A stretch of DNA of 48,872 nt, from assembly GCA_002254885.1 (NCBI GenBank), contig NJDG01000012.1:1-48872 (forward strand), written 5' to 3'. Below the pieces are notes generated by a model that saw only the letters and a list, made by a program, of their open reading frames with translations, did no database searches and was not told where the DNA came from. Source of the DNA: Thermoplasmatales archaeon ex4572_165. GTDB taxonomy: Archaea; Thermoplasmatota; E2; DHVEG-1. How positions within the stretch are numbered: position 1 is the first letter of the stretch; each line of letters starts with the position of its first letter. Below, piece after piece: positions 33,380-43,341 of the stretch. Made by a program: the position numbers and the translations under genes.

Positions 33380-34843
33380 ATGAACAATTCAGATGAAACT
33401 ATCTCATTTCCAGAACCTTTAAAGGTTCAAATCGAAAAACCATCCTTGAAAAAATATATTAAATATCTTAGTTTTTTTGGTCCTGGCGCTATTGTTGCCT
33501 CATTGACCGTAGGTCAAGGGCAACTTATTCTTGGCCCCCAAATCGGTGCATTATTTGGTTTTTCTTTTCTCTGGTTAATCACAATTAACCTTGGCTCTTA
33601 TCTTATTGCTTATGTAAGCTGCCGGTTTACGATGCTTTCAGGTATAAGTATCATTGATCTGTTTGCATTTAAAACAAGGAAAGGTTGGTTTAATTGGCTT
33701 ATTATCATAATTATGCTTATTTTTATTCCAATTTTTGCCGCATCCATTATTACTTCTCTTGGTCAAGCTTTGTCATGGATATTTGGATTTGGTCATTATC
33801 TTTGGTGGGGTATTGGATGTTCATTTATTGCAGCGCTTCTTGTTCTTGTTGGTAGATATCGACTATTGGAATATACACAAGCAGTTTTTGTTGCAGTGCT
33901 TGCAATTGGTGCAGTTGTATCAGTGTTATTTATCCAACCTGATTATGCTGAAATCATTCCTCATTTTTTTAAAATTGGTCTTGAAGTCCCTAATGAATAC
34001 CCTACATGGGTTAGTCAGGTTGAAGGTTTTTCTCCAACACCCATTCCATTGTTGATGCTTGGTTTCCTTGGAACGCTTACATTTACTCTCATCACCCTAG
34101 TTGGATACCTTGGTTGGATCAAACAAAAGAAATGGGGTATTTTCCGAAATGAAACTAATTCTCAAGAGTATTCAAGCAAGTTATTTTCGTCCTTTAAAAA
34201 ACACGGAAAAATTACTTATTTACCAAATGATCCGTCTGAAATTAAAAAATCAAAAATGCTATTAACTCCTTTGAAAATTGATCTAGTTTTTGCATTTATT
34301 ATCGTAGCCATAGTTTCTGCTTCATATATCATAGCTGGTAACTATTTACTGGGGCCACAAACTGATGGATCTGTATTACTCCCATCTGATACGGAACTTA
34401 TTAGGACCCAAGGTGAGATTTTCAAGAGTATTGCTTCTTGGCTGCTTCCATTATTCAAACTCGGTGTGTTCTTTGCCCTATTTGGAACTATTTATGCAGG
34501 TCTTGAAGCAGGAACTAGAATGTTATATGAATTGTTTCAAACATTAGATAAAAGGGTAAAAACTTTTGAATACAAGCGATTTATGCTTTATACAATCCTG
34601 TACATTATGGTTCTTGGTATTCCTCTTTCAATTCTCATGTATAAAGGTTTATCTGTTCTTCTTATGTTAAGTATAACCTTGATGTTTATTGGTGTGTTTG
34701 GAGTTATTATCTATGGTATTAGTGCAATCTATATGAGTCAAAAAGTACTTCCTAAACAGTATCGATTATCGCCTTTGAACCTTCTAATAGCTATTGTAGG
34801 AGTTATCCTTCTTTGTATACCATTATTGTTTTTAATTTTATGA
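33380..34843 (+). CDS. NRAMP-like divalent metal transporter, unusual first motif
   Basis: This 487-residue membrane protein has about 11 hydrophobic helices with NRAMP-like order. The first helix begins with a GPGAIVASLTVGQG stretch. Family metal transporters carry DPGN at this position; here the acidic and Asn residues are absent. A charged cytoplasmic loop (about 252-292) splits the helices. In NRAMP-related magnesium transporters and other branches this motif also varies. It probably moves a divalent cation, but the ion is uncertain. It follows the LuxE/transglutaminase pair by about 60 bases and could be in the same transcript. Confidence 0.65.
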   Translation: MNNSDETISFPEPLKVQIEKPSLKKYIKYLSFFGPGAIVASLTVGQGQLILGPQIGALFGFSFLWLITINLGSYLIAYVSCRFTMLSGISIIDLFAFKTRKGWFNWLIIIIMLIFIPIFAASIITSLGQALSWIFGFGHYLWWGIGCSFIAALLVLVGRYRLLEYTQAVFVAVLAIGAVVSVLFIQPDYAEIIPHFFKIGLEVPNEYPTWVSQVEGFSPTPIPLLMLGFLGTLTFTLITLVGYLGWIKQKKWGIFRNETNSQEYSSKLFSSFKKHGKITYLPNDPSEIKKSKMLLTPLKIDLVFAFIIVAIVSASYIIAGNYLLGPQTDGSVLLPSDTELIRTQGEIFKSIASWLLPLFKLGVFFALFGTIYAGLEAGTRMLYELFQTLDKRVKTFEYKRFMLYTILYIMVLGIPLSILMYKGLSVLLMLSITLMFIGVFGVIIYGISAIYMSQKVLPKQYRLSPLNLLIAIVGVILLCIPLLFLIL

Positions 34844-34954
34844 TAATTTAAAAGATTTAAAAATAATATATTTTTGGTAATTTTCTACTATTTTTGTAGT
34901 TTTTCAACAAAATTTAAGTAAAATATTTATATTATTATATAAATGTATATATAC

Positions 34955-37900
34955 ATGAGATTTAAGAAAAAATGGGGAATACATTTACTTTTTTTCTGTT
35001 TATTAATATCATCTTTTACTCCAATGATTCAAGCAGATGATTCAATGGTTACAACAGATATTTCTCAACTTTCCTTTAAACAAGAACTCATCATTCCAAT
35101 TGACACTAGTCTTGAAGAAGCAAAATATCAACCGATTGACATGAGAGTTCAGTTTGATTCGTCTTGTTATGCAAAAAATGAAAGCATCCATTCCGTAAGA
35201 ATAGCTTTTGGTGAAGGATCGGATCTTACTGAACTAGAATCTCAAATCTATGATCTCAGTCATACAGATGAAACCCATATTGATTCATGCAGTATTGTAT
35301 TTTTGATCCCATCAGAGGCAACAGGTTCAGAGAAATACTATGTTCTCTATGACAGCCAAACAGTGGATCCTCCATCATATCAAAATCATTTTAAAATGAA
35401 GGATACCCATTATTTTTATGAACCAATCAGTGGACAAACCATGGATTTTGATTATTATCAACTTATTGAAGATGACTTCATAATTTATGCCATTATTCAA
35501 AGTGGAGAATTACTTGGAAATGGGATGTCAAATTCCATTATAAAACTCTTACCAAATTCGACAGAATTCAAAACAAAAAATGCAGAACAAATTGCATCAT
35601 TTTGCATGAGTTATAGTACCGATCCATCTGGAACCCATACTGGTTCTCAATGGGCAACAGACATTGAGAAAACGGTTCTAGTACAAGGAAACCTAATGAT
35701 CCGGATTCAAATAAAAGGAACCTCACCAAATGGAAATATAAAGACTGATAATATTTATACTTATTATTATAATCCATTACCATCAAAAAGGGTTCATGTC
35801 AATGTAGATCATGAAGTTCTTAATACGGTTGAAATAAAAGGCAATCAAGAAAGAGAAGGAAGTTATTGTTCACTCTCAACTATAAAAGCAAGAAGTGCTA
35901 CAATTGAGGATATGAATTTAGGTGAGATTCTACCTAACATCCATATATTCAACGAGGATGAAACCATCCGAGGCTATGACATTCCAACTAATCCAGATGT
36001 TAGTCCTGCTGATTGGTTATTATCATCAACAGATGATGAAGATCTTGGAAGTAAAGCATGGTTCTGTATGGATGACCCATCAGCCGGTAATGTCCATGGA
36101 TTCATTTTTGATAAAAATTCTGGAATATTAGAAGGATCAGATGATGGTATTCAAGTGAAAACCAGTGTCAACCAACATGTAAAGCTACCTGGTCTGGAAG
36201 CTGACACCGGAGATCTATATGCCCTTAGAAACGCCTATGAAAATGGAAAACATTCAACAACTCTCTCAGATGATGTACATGTAAACTTCAATGTAGAATA
36301 TATTGCCGCATCAACAGGCGGATATGAAATTGTAGATAAAGAATCAACATTATATCAGTCATTAATAAAAGATAGACCAATTACAAGAGGGAACCAAACA
36401 GAACCACAAGAACCTCAAGATGAAAAAGAACGATATACCTTGACAGTATTGGTTCATAATGCTCCATCTTTTCCCCTTGGATCATTGTTAGCCGCAGGAA
36501 CTGGTAGAAATATATCCTATTTAACCGCAGAATTATATAGAGAAAATGACTTGGCATCCTCAGGATCTGCGCAACGTCTTCAGCTTGGCGACATTAACAT
36601 CGATCTTGAAGGCAAAACATTTTCTGAAAAAATTCAAACCATTAGAAGTATTTTTGATATTAAAAATAGTACATTTTTTAAATCATTTCGTTTCCCCAAT
36701 TTAGAACAAGGAACATATCTAATAAAAATCTATAAGGAAAACCCAATAATCGGAAAGGAAAGAAAATACATAGGTTATGCAATTACAGAATTAACAGATA
36801 CTGCCAAAGTCCATATTACCTGTAAGAAAGAAACCTCGATGGATGTTTTAGTATTTGATCAAAACAATGATGGAATTGAAAAAATTCTAGTTTCAATTCA
36901 ACAGGAAGACATCATTATTTCAGAAGTAATTTCTGATGTAAATGGTACTGCTCATCTTGTTCTTCCTTTAGATTCAAAATCATTATTGACTCTTCAAGGA
37001 TTGTATCAAGGTTTTTCTGTTTTTAATCAAGAGGTAAAATTCGGTTTTTTAGATAGATTAAGAACACAGAAAGAAACAATCACAATTGATCTTTATGATC
37101 TAGATGTGGAGGTTATAGACACACTGGGATTAGCACCTGCCATCAATCCAAATCCATTGGTAACAAGCGATGAAATGGTTCAACCACAAAATATTCAAGC
37201 AATTCAAAAGAATCCTGGAATCTATGAATTTACAGACCTATTTTCAAATACATATAATTTAAAAATGAGTTATAAATCCTTTAAAATAGATGAAATAATT
37301 GATTTAAATCAAGACACTTCAACAAAAATTCTGTTTCCAGCTGAATTTATAGTTAATATCGAATTATTAAATTCATATGGTCTCCCTATGGATGAAGCAT
37401 CATTTTCCTTAATTAGAGAACATCTTGGACCCCGTGTTTCAATAAAAAATGGAGAAACATCTGTGAAAGTCCCACCTGGAACTTATAAATTGGATATCAG
37501 TTCAGAAAATGATGTGATTGCTGCTCAGCAAGTTGAGGTAAAGGGAGATAAAACTCTTACAATTATTAGCAATCAAGGATCAATGATCCATACTCTCATA
37601 ACTGCTTTTTTGCTTATTTTTGGTGTGGGCAGCTGCATTTTTCTTATGAGAAAACAAAAGAAACGATTTGCTTTACATGTCTTTCTTTCAATCATCATCA
37701 TTTTAAGTATTTTTCAACCTTGGTGGATGTTAACTGGTGAAACAGATGGTGTAAATATCCAAACAACAACACTTCTTTTTCCATCTCAAATAATTTCATT
37801 GACAAGCTCTGCTGATACAATTGGGGGTGAAATCAGTGAGGTACCTGAAGAGTTTATTATGATTCTTCAGATTCTTATTTATCTTCTCATCCTTGCAGCA

Positions 37901-38239
37901 ATTCTTAATCTGTCTCTTGTGTTTATCTTTAAAAGATTTCGGAAAATTACGTTACTCATCCGCATTCTTACTATTGTTTGTCTATTGCTTAGTATGGTTT
38001 TATTTTATGTTGCAATGTCTGAGGTTACAAAAGTTGGAATAGGTGGTTTCTCCGGTTCAGATACACTACCTATAACAATTCCAGGAACTGCAGATCAAGC
38101 AGATGTCTCTTGTTCTTGGGGACCATCATCTGGGATGTTTCTTCTCCTTATCGTATTTCTTGGTAGCATCTTTTTGCTATTTCAGAAGAAGATATTTCCA
38201 TTCATTCAACGCTATATTCCATTTCTTGACAAAATATAA
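34955..38239 (+). CDS. Large extracellular protein with CnaB-like domains and C-terminal membrane helices
   Basis: The protein has a signal peptide (first about 30 residues from the ATG at 34955; an ATG at 34943 adds four). Roughly 900 residues of extracellular sequence follow, rich in beta strands. Late in this part two carboxypeptidase-regulatory/CnaB-like units are visible: MDVLVFDQNNDGIE (about 635-710) and VNIELLNSYGLPMDEASF (about 805-880, ending VPPGTYKLDI). The C-terminus has five membrane helices after about residue 885, separated by short loops and one extracellular loop of about 50 residues. I do not recognise the family. It may be a surface receptor or scaffold. A TATA-like tract lies just before the start, so the message may be nearly leaderless. 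Confidence 0.5.
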   Translation: MRFKKKWGIHLLFFCLLISSFTPMIQADDSMVTTDISQLSFKQELIIPIDTSLEEAKYQPIDMRVQFDSSCYAKNESIHSVRIAFGEGSDLTELESQIYDLSHTDETHIDSCSIVFLIPSEATGSEKYYVLYDSQTVDPPSYQNHFKMKDTHYFYEPISGQTMDFDYYQLIEDDFIIYAIIQSGELLGNGMSNSIIKLLPNSTEFKTKNAEQIASFCMSYSTDPSGTHTGSQWATDIEKTVLVQGNLMIRIQIKGTSPNGNIKTDNIYTYYYNPLPSKRVHVNVDHEVLNTVEIKGNQEREGSYCSLSTIKARSATIEDMNLGEILPNIHIFNEDETIRGYDIPTNPDVSPADWLLSSTDDEDLGSKAWFCMDDPSAGNVHGFIFDKNSGILEGSDDGIQVKTSVNQHVKLPGLEADTGDLYALRNAYENGKHSTTLSDDVHVNFNVEYIAASTGGYEIVDKESTLYQSLIKDRPITRGNQTEPQEPQDEKERYTLTVLVHNAPSFPLGSLLAAGTGRNISYLTAELYRENDLASSGSAQRLQLGDINIDLEGKTFSEKIQTIRSIFDIKNSTFFKSFRFPNLEQGTYLIKIYKENPIIGKERKYIGYAITELTDTAKVHITCKKETSMDVLVFDQNNDGIEKILVSIQQEDIIISEVISDVNGTAHLVLPLDSKSLLTLQGLYQGFSVFNQEVKFGFLDRLRTQKETITIDLYDLDVEVIDTLGLAPAINPNPLVTSDEMVQPQNIQAIQKNPGIYEFTDLFSNTYNLKMSYKSFKIDEIIDLNQDTSTKILFPAEFIVNIELLNSYGLPMDEASFSLIREHLGPRVSIKNGETSVKVPPGTYKLDISSENDVIAAQQVEVKGDKTLTIISNQGSMIHTLITAFLLIFGVGSCIFLMRKQKKRFALHVFLSIIIILSIFQPWWMLTGETDGVNIQTTTLLFPSQIISLTSSADTIGGEISEVPEEFIMILQILIYLLILAAILNLSLVFIFKRFRKITLLIRILTIVCLLLSMVLFYVAMSEVTKVGIGGFSGSDTLPITIPGTADQADVSCSWGPSSGMFLLLIVFLGSIFLLFQKKIFPFIQRYIPFLDKI

Positions 38240-38296
38240 AAAAAAAAATTGTTTCATGAGAAACTATAATAATCACAATTATTCTATGCCGTATTA

Positions 38297-38935
38297 ATGA
38301 GTTCATTGCTGATTAATGAGATATTTTATTCTATTCAAGGTGAAGGAAAGTGGATGGGGCTTCCAAATATTTTTATTCGAACAACCGGCTGTAACCTTAG
38401 ATGTTCATATTGTGATACAACTTATGCATATAAAAATGGAGAAGAAAAATCCTTAGAAGAAATTTTAGAAGAAATATCAAAATTTTATTGTAAAAAAATA
38501 TGTGTAACCGGTGGTGAACCATTAATTCAAGATAATATCTCAGAGTTATTCACGTTATTAATTGATAACGGATATTTGCTTTGTTTAGAAACAAATGGCT
38601 CAAAATCAGTTGAACCATATTTAGAATATAAGAACTTGTTTTTTTCATTGGATATTAAATGTCCATCTTCTGAGATGCATGAGAACATTTATTTATCAAA
38701 TCTTAAAATGCTTCGCCCTATCGATCAGATTAAATGTATTATTGGAGACAGAAAAGATTATGAATATGCAAAACAAATTCTCAGTGACAATAATATTTCT
38801 TGTAATGTGTTTTTCCAACCAATCTGGGGATTTTCACTTCAAACAATTTCCAATTGGGTATTAGAGGACAATCTTCCATATTATGTTGGTATTCAACTCC
38901 ATAAATATATCTGGGGTTGTACAACTGGAAAATAA
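38297..38935 (+). CDS. queE: 7-carboxy-7-deazaguanine synthase (QueE)
   Basis: This radical SAM enzyme makes 7-carboxy-7-deazaguanine, a precursor of archaeosine in archaeal tRNA. It has the iron-sulfur motif CNLRCSYCD (CxxxCxxC), preceded by QGEGKWMGLPNIFIRTTG, of which the QGEGKWMG part marks the family. Glycine-rich VTGGEPL binds SAM, and LETNGS follows. The length (212 residues) matches archaeal QueE. It lies 58 bases after the large surface protein and 141 bases before psmA, so it is probably separate from both. Other deazaguanine genes are outside the window. Confidence 0.9.
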   Translation: MSSLLINEIFYSIQGEGKWMGLPNIFIRTTGCNLRCSYCDTTYAYKNGEEKSLEEILEEISKFYCKKICVTGGEPLIQDNISELFTLLIDNGYLLCLETNGSKSVEPYLEYKNLFFSLDIKCPSSEMHENIYLSNLKMLRPIDQIKCIIGDRKDYEYAKQILSDNNISCNVFFQPIWGFSLQTISNWVLEDNLPYYVGIQLHKYIWGCTTGK

Positions 38936-39076
38936 GACCTTTTTATTAATTTATTTTCATGAGGTTTTAATGTAAATGTATCACAAACTATTTAGACCGA
39001 AAGTGTATTGTGAGGATAAAAAATAAGTGAATTTCATATCAAAAAAATAATTAATATGTAAAGGTGGAAAAGAAAA

Positions 39077-39799
39077 ATGCAACCAACAAATATGGCATAT
39101 GATAGAGCAATTACTGTTTTCTCCCCAGATGGAAGATTATTTCAAGTTGAATATGCAAGAGAAGCAGTAAAACGTGGAACGACAACAGTTGGATTGAAAT
39201 ATAAAACTGGAGTTGTTCTTATTGTAGATAAAAGGATATCATCTAAATTAATTGAACCTGGTTCAATTGAAAAAATTTTCAAAATTGATAAGCATATCGG
39301 TTGTGCAACTTCAGGTCTTGTTGCAGATGCACGATCTTTAATTGATAGAGCCCGAATTGATGCTCAAATTAATGAAATAACATACAGTGAACCAATTCAA
39401 GTAAAAACACTTGTGAAAAAAATCTGCGATTTTAAACAAACATACACCCAATATGGCGGAGTGAGACCATTTGGTACTGCTCTTCTAATTGCAGGTTGTG
39501 ATGATACAGGCCCACGTCTATTTTCAACAGATCCCTCTGGTGCACTAATGGAATATAAAGCAAGCAGTGAAGGCGCAGGACGAAATGGTGCCATGAGCTT
39601 TTTTGAAAGCAACTATAAAAACGATTTAAGCAAAGATGAAGGAGTCGTACTTGCTTTAAAAGCCTTACATCAAGGAACTGAAGAAAAATTGAATCCCGAT
39701 GCAGCAGAAATTGGAATTGTCGATAAAGATTTTGATTTTAAAATTATTTCACGAGAAGAAAGTAAAAGTTATACTCAGCAGGCCTTTGGAGGCAACTAG
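39077..39799 (+). CDS. psmA: Proteasome alpha subunit
   Basis: This subunit forms the outer rings of the 20S proteasome and gates entry. The N-terminus ([22 protein letters not shown]) carries the alpha-specific helix H0 and the YDR gate residues; quoted in short, [22 protein letters not shown] and the KISSK-like DKRISSKL follow. The 240-residue length is normal. It begins the archaeal proteasome-exosome superoperon, with SBDS after 2 bases. A Shine-Dalgarno-like GGTGG lies just upstream (39064-39068). Confidence 0.95.
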   Translation: MQPTNMAYDRAITVFSPDGRLFQVEYAREAVKRGTTTVGLKYKTGVVLIVDKRISSKLIEPGSIEKIFKIDKHIGCATSGLVADARSLIDRARIDAQINEITYSEPIQVKTLVKKICDFKQTYTQYGGVRPFGTALLIAGCDDTGPRLFSTDPSGALMEYKASSEGAGRNGAMSFFESNYKNDLSKDEGVVLALKALHQGTEEKLNPDAAEIGIVDKDFDFKIISREESKSYTQQAFGGN

Positions 39800-39801
39800 A
39801 T

Positions 39802-40497
39802 TTGGTAAGTCTGGATGATGCAGTTATTGCCAGATTTAAAAAAAATGAGGACCATTTTGAAATTCTTGTAGATCCTTATGGTGCTGCTGATTTCATCGAT
39901 GGAAAAGAGATTGATGTCCTTCAAATTCTTGCTATTGATGCAATCTTCACTGATGCAAAGAAAGGTACGCATGCACCAGAAGAGAAAATTAATGATATTT
40001 TTGAAACCACCAACATTGAAGAAGTATCAAAATATATTTTATTAAATGGTATTATTCAGCTCACAACAGAGCAACGCCATAAGATGCAGGAAAACAAGAA
40101 AAAACGAGTTATTGATAATATTGTTAAAAATGCAATGGACCCTCAGACAAAAACTCCACATCCACGCATACGTATTGAAAATGCTATGAATGAAGCAGGG
40201 ATTCATATTGATCCATTTAAACCAGTACGTGAACAGGTAAAACTCACAGTTGATGCCATTCGTCAATTCATTCCTCTTTCAATGGAAAAAGTAAGGATTT
40301 CAGTTAAAATTCCAGCCCAATTTGCAGGAAAAGCATATGGAGTTGTACGTAGAATAGGAACTCTTGACCGCGAGGATTGGCAGTCTGATGGCTCCTGGGT
40401 TGGTATCATTATTTTACCTGCAGGCATGCAAAATGAGTTATATGATAAATTGAATGATGCAACGAAAGGAAACGTTTCAACAAAAATTCTTAAATAA
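39802..40497 (+). CDS. Ribosome maturation protein SBDS
   Basis: The archaeal SBDS protein assists late maturation of the large ribosomal subunit. The 231 residues show the N-terminal FYSH domain (VSLDDAVIARFKKNEDHFEILV, quoted in part as ARFKKNEDHFEILV), a helical middle (PHPRIRIENAMNEAG), and the C-terminal ferredoxin-like part. The start is a TTG at 39802, set by a GGAGG Shine-Dalgarno at 39788-39792 inside the end of psmA, with 9 bases between. It is the standard partner of the exosome genes in archaea. Confidence 0.93.
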   Translation: MVSLDDAVIARFKKNEDHFEILVDPYGAADFIDGKEIDVLQILAIDAIFTDAKKGTHAPEEKINDIFETTNIEEVSKYILLNGIIQLTTEQRHKMQENKKKRVIDNIVKNAMDPQTKTPHPRIRIENAMNEAGIHIDPFKPVREQVKLTVDAIRQFIPLSMEKVRISVKIPAQFAGKAYGVVRRIGTLDREDWQSDGSWVGIIILPAGMQNELYDKLNDATKGNVSTKILK

Positions 40498-40536
40498 TAC
40501 AAAGGTTTTCATCCTTAAAAATTAGGGTAGCATAAT

Positions 40537-41220
40537 ATGTCGCAATCTGAAAGAGAAATCGTTATTCCAAGCCAATATCTGGGTGAATGTGATCAGTTTA
40601 AGTCAGGGAGAGGTACTTTCATTGAAAATGGAAAGATATATTCTCAAATAATTGGCATTCTCCAAAGAAATGAAAAATATCTTAATGTTATTTCATTGAA
40701 AGGTAAATATGATGCCGTGACCGGCGATACAGTGATTGGCATTATTGATGCTGCAATGTCTTCTAGCTGGCTCGTCAATATTAATGCACCTTATCCTGCG
40801 TTATTACATGTCAATGAGGTTCCATGGCGAGTTGAATTCAATGAAACCGATAAATATCTTAATTCTGGCGATACCATAATGACCGTTGTATCATCTGTCG
40901 ATATGGAAAAAAAATTGCAAGTTAGTATGAAAGATAGAAATCTTTTTAAAATCAAGGGTGGGACAATTATTGATGTTGAACCATCGAAAATCCCAAGGAT
41001 TATTGGTAAGAAAGGTTCTATGATCCAATTATTAAAGAAATATACCCAATGTAGAATATTTGTTGGAAAGAATGGACGAATCTGGATTGACGGGAAGCAG
41101 GATATGATTGGAAAAGCTATTCAAGCTATAAAACTTATTGAGAAAGAATCAATTTCTTTTGGTTTAACAGATAAGATTGAGGATTTTCTCAAACATAATT
41201 CAGACTTAAAGGAAGTGTAA
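40537..41220 (+). CDS. rrp4: Exosome RNA-binding subunit Rrp4
   Basis: Rrp4 forms the cap of the archaeal exosome and feeds RNA to the Rrp41/Rrp42 ring. This 227-residue protein has an N-terminal domain, an S1 domain (about 60-140) and a KH domain, with IIGKKGSMIQLL as the GxxG loop (about 148-160). It ends with a helical tail. Rrp41 follows after 6 bases. It is separated from SBDS by 39 bases. Confidence 0.93.
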   Translation: MSQSEREIVIPSQYLGECDQFKSGRGTFIENGKIYSQIIGILQRNEKYLNVISLKGKYDAVTGDTVIGIIDAAMSSSWLVNINAPYPALLHVNEVPWRVEFNETDKYLNSGDTIMTVVSSVDMEKKLQVSMKDRNLFKIKGGTIIDVEPSKIPRIIGKKGSMIQLLKKYTQCRIFVGKNGRIWIDGKQDMIGKAIQAIKLIEKESISFGLTDKIEDFLKHNSDLKEV

Positions 41221-41226
41221 TGTAAA

Positions 41227-41985
41227 ATGAAATCAGATAAACAGCTTATTGATGAAACAGGTATTCGTTCAGATGGACGGAAACCAGATGAACTGCGAAA
41301 TGTAATAATTAAAGCCGGTGTTCTGCATAGAGCCGATGGATCTTGTTATCTTGAATGGGGTGGCAATAAGGTTATTGCAGCAGTCTATGGCCCTCGCGAA
41401 GCAATCCCTAGACATTCACAGAATTCATTACGTGCTATCGTTAATGCCAGATACAATATGGCTGCGTTTAGTGTCGATGATCGAAAGCGACCAGGTCCAG
41501 ATCGAAGAAGTAGAGAAATATCAAAAGTTATTTCAGAAGCTCTTGAAAAAGTAATCTTAACTGATTATTACCCAAGAGCCGCAATTGATGTAAATATTGA
41601 GGTTTTAAATGCAGAAGCAGGAACACGATGTGCAGGTTTAACTGCTGCAGGAGTTGCTCTTGCAGATGCAGGAATTCCTTTGAAAGATATACCTGTTGCT
41701 TGTGCTGCTGGAAAGATTGGTGCAACAGAGGAAGATGGAACATTTACAGGTGGTCATGTCGTTCTTGATCTTGGAAAAGAAGAGGATAACTTTGGAAATG
41801 CAGATCTTCCTATTGCAATTGCCCCACGTACAAATGAAATACTTCTTTTACAGATGGATGGTCATCTTTCCTCAGATGAATTTGAAAGAGCATTGGATTA
41901 TGCAATAAAAGGATGTCATGATATTTCAAAGCTTCAAAAAGAGGCATTATTAAAAAAATATAATGTATCAGAAGGTGATGAATAA
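41227..41985 (+). CDS. rrp41: Exosome catalytic subunit Rrp41
   Basis: Rrp41 is the phosphorolytic RNase PH-like subunit that degrades RNA from the 3' end. The 252-residue protein shows [13 protein letters not shown] at the start. It has a basic [10 protein letters not shown] (RNA and phosphate binding) and the acidic [17 protein letters not shown] region with the catalytic aspartates. The gene overlaps rrp42 by one base (TAATG), a strong sign of coupled expression. Length and order match the archaeal superoperon. Confidence 0.95.
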   Translation: MKSDKQLIDETGIRSDGRKPDELRNVIIKAGVLHRADGSCYLEWGGNKVIAAVYGPREAIPRHSQNSLRAIVNARYNMAAFSVDDRKRPGPDRRSREISKVISEALEKVILTDYYPRAAIDVNIEVLNAEAGTRCAGLTAAGVALADAGIPLKDIPVACAAGKIGATEEDGTFTGGHVVLDLGKEEDNFGNADLPIAIAPRTNEILLLQMDGHLSSDEFERALDYAIKGCHDISKLQKEALLKKYNVSEGDE

Positions 41986-42824
41986 TGACAATTTCTCCAG
42001 TGATTAAAAAGGATTATTTAAATCAGCTTGCAAGTGATGGGAAAAGAGCAGATGGCAGAAAAATGAATGAATATCGTCCTATCGTGATTGAAACCGACAT
42101 TATCGGAAAAGCAGAGGGTTCTGCAAGAGTAACAATTGGTAACACTCAGGTTGTTGCAGGTATTAAGATGGCCATTGGTACACCTTATCCAGATACTCCA
42201 AATCAAGGTGTAATGTCGACAGCTGCTGAATTAATTCCACTTGCATCACCTGATTTTGAGGCAGGTCCTCCACGAGAAAATGCAATTGAAATTTCAAGAG
42301 TTGTTGACCGTGGGATCCGAGAATCAGATGTGATTAAATTTGATGAGCTTTGTATTATTCCTGGTGAGAAAATATGGCTTTGTTTCATTGATATTCATAT
42401 AATTGACTATGATGGTAATTTATTTGATGCATCATCTCTTGCAGCTCTTGCAGCATTGCTAACTACTAAAGTCCCAATTGAACAGCATAGAGAATCACTT
42501 GAGCCACTCATCGAGAAATTTCCAGATATACAAACATATCTTGATACCCACCAAAATGATTATCCATTACCTGTTCGTGAACCACCAATCTCATGTACTT
42601 TTGCAAAGTTCAATAACACAATTGTTGTTGACCCTGCTCTTGATGAAGAAGAAATTGCAGATGTCCGATTGACCGTTGCAACCGATGAAAAAGGTGATAT
42701 TCGTGCTATGCAAAAGGGGTTAAATGGTAGTTTTTCGGTAGAGGAGATAAAAAACATTATAAAAGAGGCCGTTATTAACGGGAAAGAATTACGAATTAAA
42801 TTAAAAGAAAGCATTGGTAGATAA
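41985..42824 (+). CDS. rrp42: Exosome subunit Rrp42
   Basis: Rrp42 is the non-catalytic RNase PH-like partner that alternates with Rrp41 in the hexameric ring. The 279 residues include DGKRADGRKMNEYR and GNTQVVAGIK, and the C-terminal helix. Catalytic aspartates of Rrp41 are not conserved, as is normal for this subunit. The gene sits between rrp41 (one-base overlap) and the L37Ae gene (3 bases). Confidence 0.93.
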   Translation: MTISPVIKKDYLNQLASDGKRADGRKMNEYRPIVIETDIIGKAEGSARVTIGNTQVVAGIKMAIGTPYPDTPNQGVMSTAAELIPLASPDFEAGPPRENAIEISRVVDRGIRESDVIKFDELCIIPGEKIWLCFIDIHIIDYDGNLFDASSLAALAALLTTKVPIEQHRESLEPLIEKFPDIQTYLDTHQNDYPLPVREPPISCTFAKFNNTIVVDPALDEEEIADVRLTVATDEKGDIRAMQKGLNGSFSVEEIKNIIKEAVINGKELRIKLKESIGR

Positions 42825-42827
42825 ATT

Positions 42828-43139
42828 ATGGCAAAAAGAACAAAGAAAGTCGGTTCCGCAGGTCGTTTTCAATCCAGATATGGTGTCCGTTCACGATCAC
42901 GTCTCCGAAATGTAGAACGTCAACAACTAAAGAAACATGTCTGCCCTAGTTGTAAACATACTTCTGTGAAACGAGTAAGTACCAGTATTTATTCATGTAA
43001 GAAATGTGGTGTTAAATTTGCTGGTGGCAGCTATATTCCTAAAACCGATGTAGGATTTCAAGTTGATAAAATCATTCGTGGTGAAAAAACATCTTCTAGT
43101 ATCTTAATAAATGCAGTAGAAGAGGTTGAATCTAAATGA
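42828..43139 (+). CDS. rpl37ae: Ribosomal protein L37Ae (eL43)
   Basis: This 103-residue large-subunit protein starts with the basic AKRTKKVGSAGRFQSRYG and has a four-Cys zinc ribbon, CPSC (about 40-43) and CKKC (about 61-64), typical of eL43. The stop overlaps the start of rpo12 (ATGA). It belongs to the exosome superoperon in many archaea. The C-terminal extension of about 25 residues is slightly longer than in many relatives. Confidence 0.92.
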   Translation: MAKRTKKVGSAGRFQSRYGVRSRSRLRNVERQQLKKHVCPSCKHTSVKRVSTSIYSCKKCGVKFAGGSYIPKTDVGFQVDKIIRGEKTSSSILINAVEEVESK

Positions 43140-43276
43140 GCGGTTATCGTTGCGGAATCTGTAAGAAATCAGTAAAATTCGATGTAAAGAATATTGGAAT
43201 GCAATGTGCATATTGTGGAAGTAAAGTGTTCTATAAAGAACGGCCAACTGTTGCAAAACGTGTTCACACAAGATAA
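43136..43276 (+). CDS. rpo12: RNA polymerase subunit Rpo12 (RpoP)
   Basis: This 46-residue protein has the RpoP zinc ribbon: YRCGIC at residues 4-9 and CAYCGSKV at 24-31, followed by the basic end (RPTVAKRVHTR). It supports the Rpo3/Rpo10 part of the polymerase. The start overlaps the L37Ae stop by 4 bases (ATGA), so the two are coupled. It closes the run of the superoperon; a prefoldin beta gene often found next is not present. Confidence 0.92.
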   Translation: MSGYRCGICKKSVKFDVKNIGMQCAYCGSKVFYKERPTVAKRVHTR

Positions 43277-43341
43277 TCAAGAATATTGCATTATTTTACT
43301 TTTCTATATAAACATCTTTGATTATGTGTTTATTATCTTAT

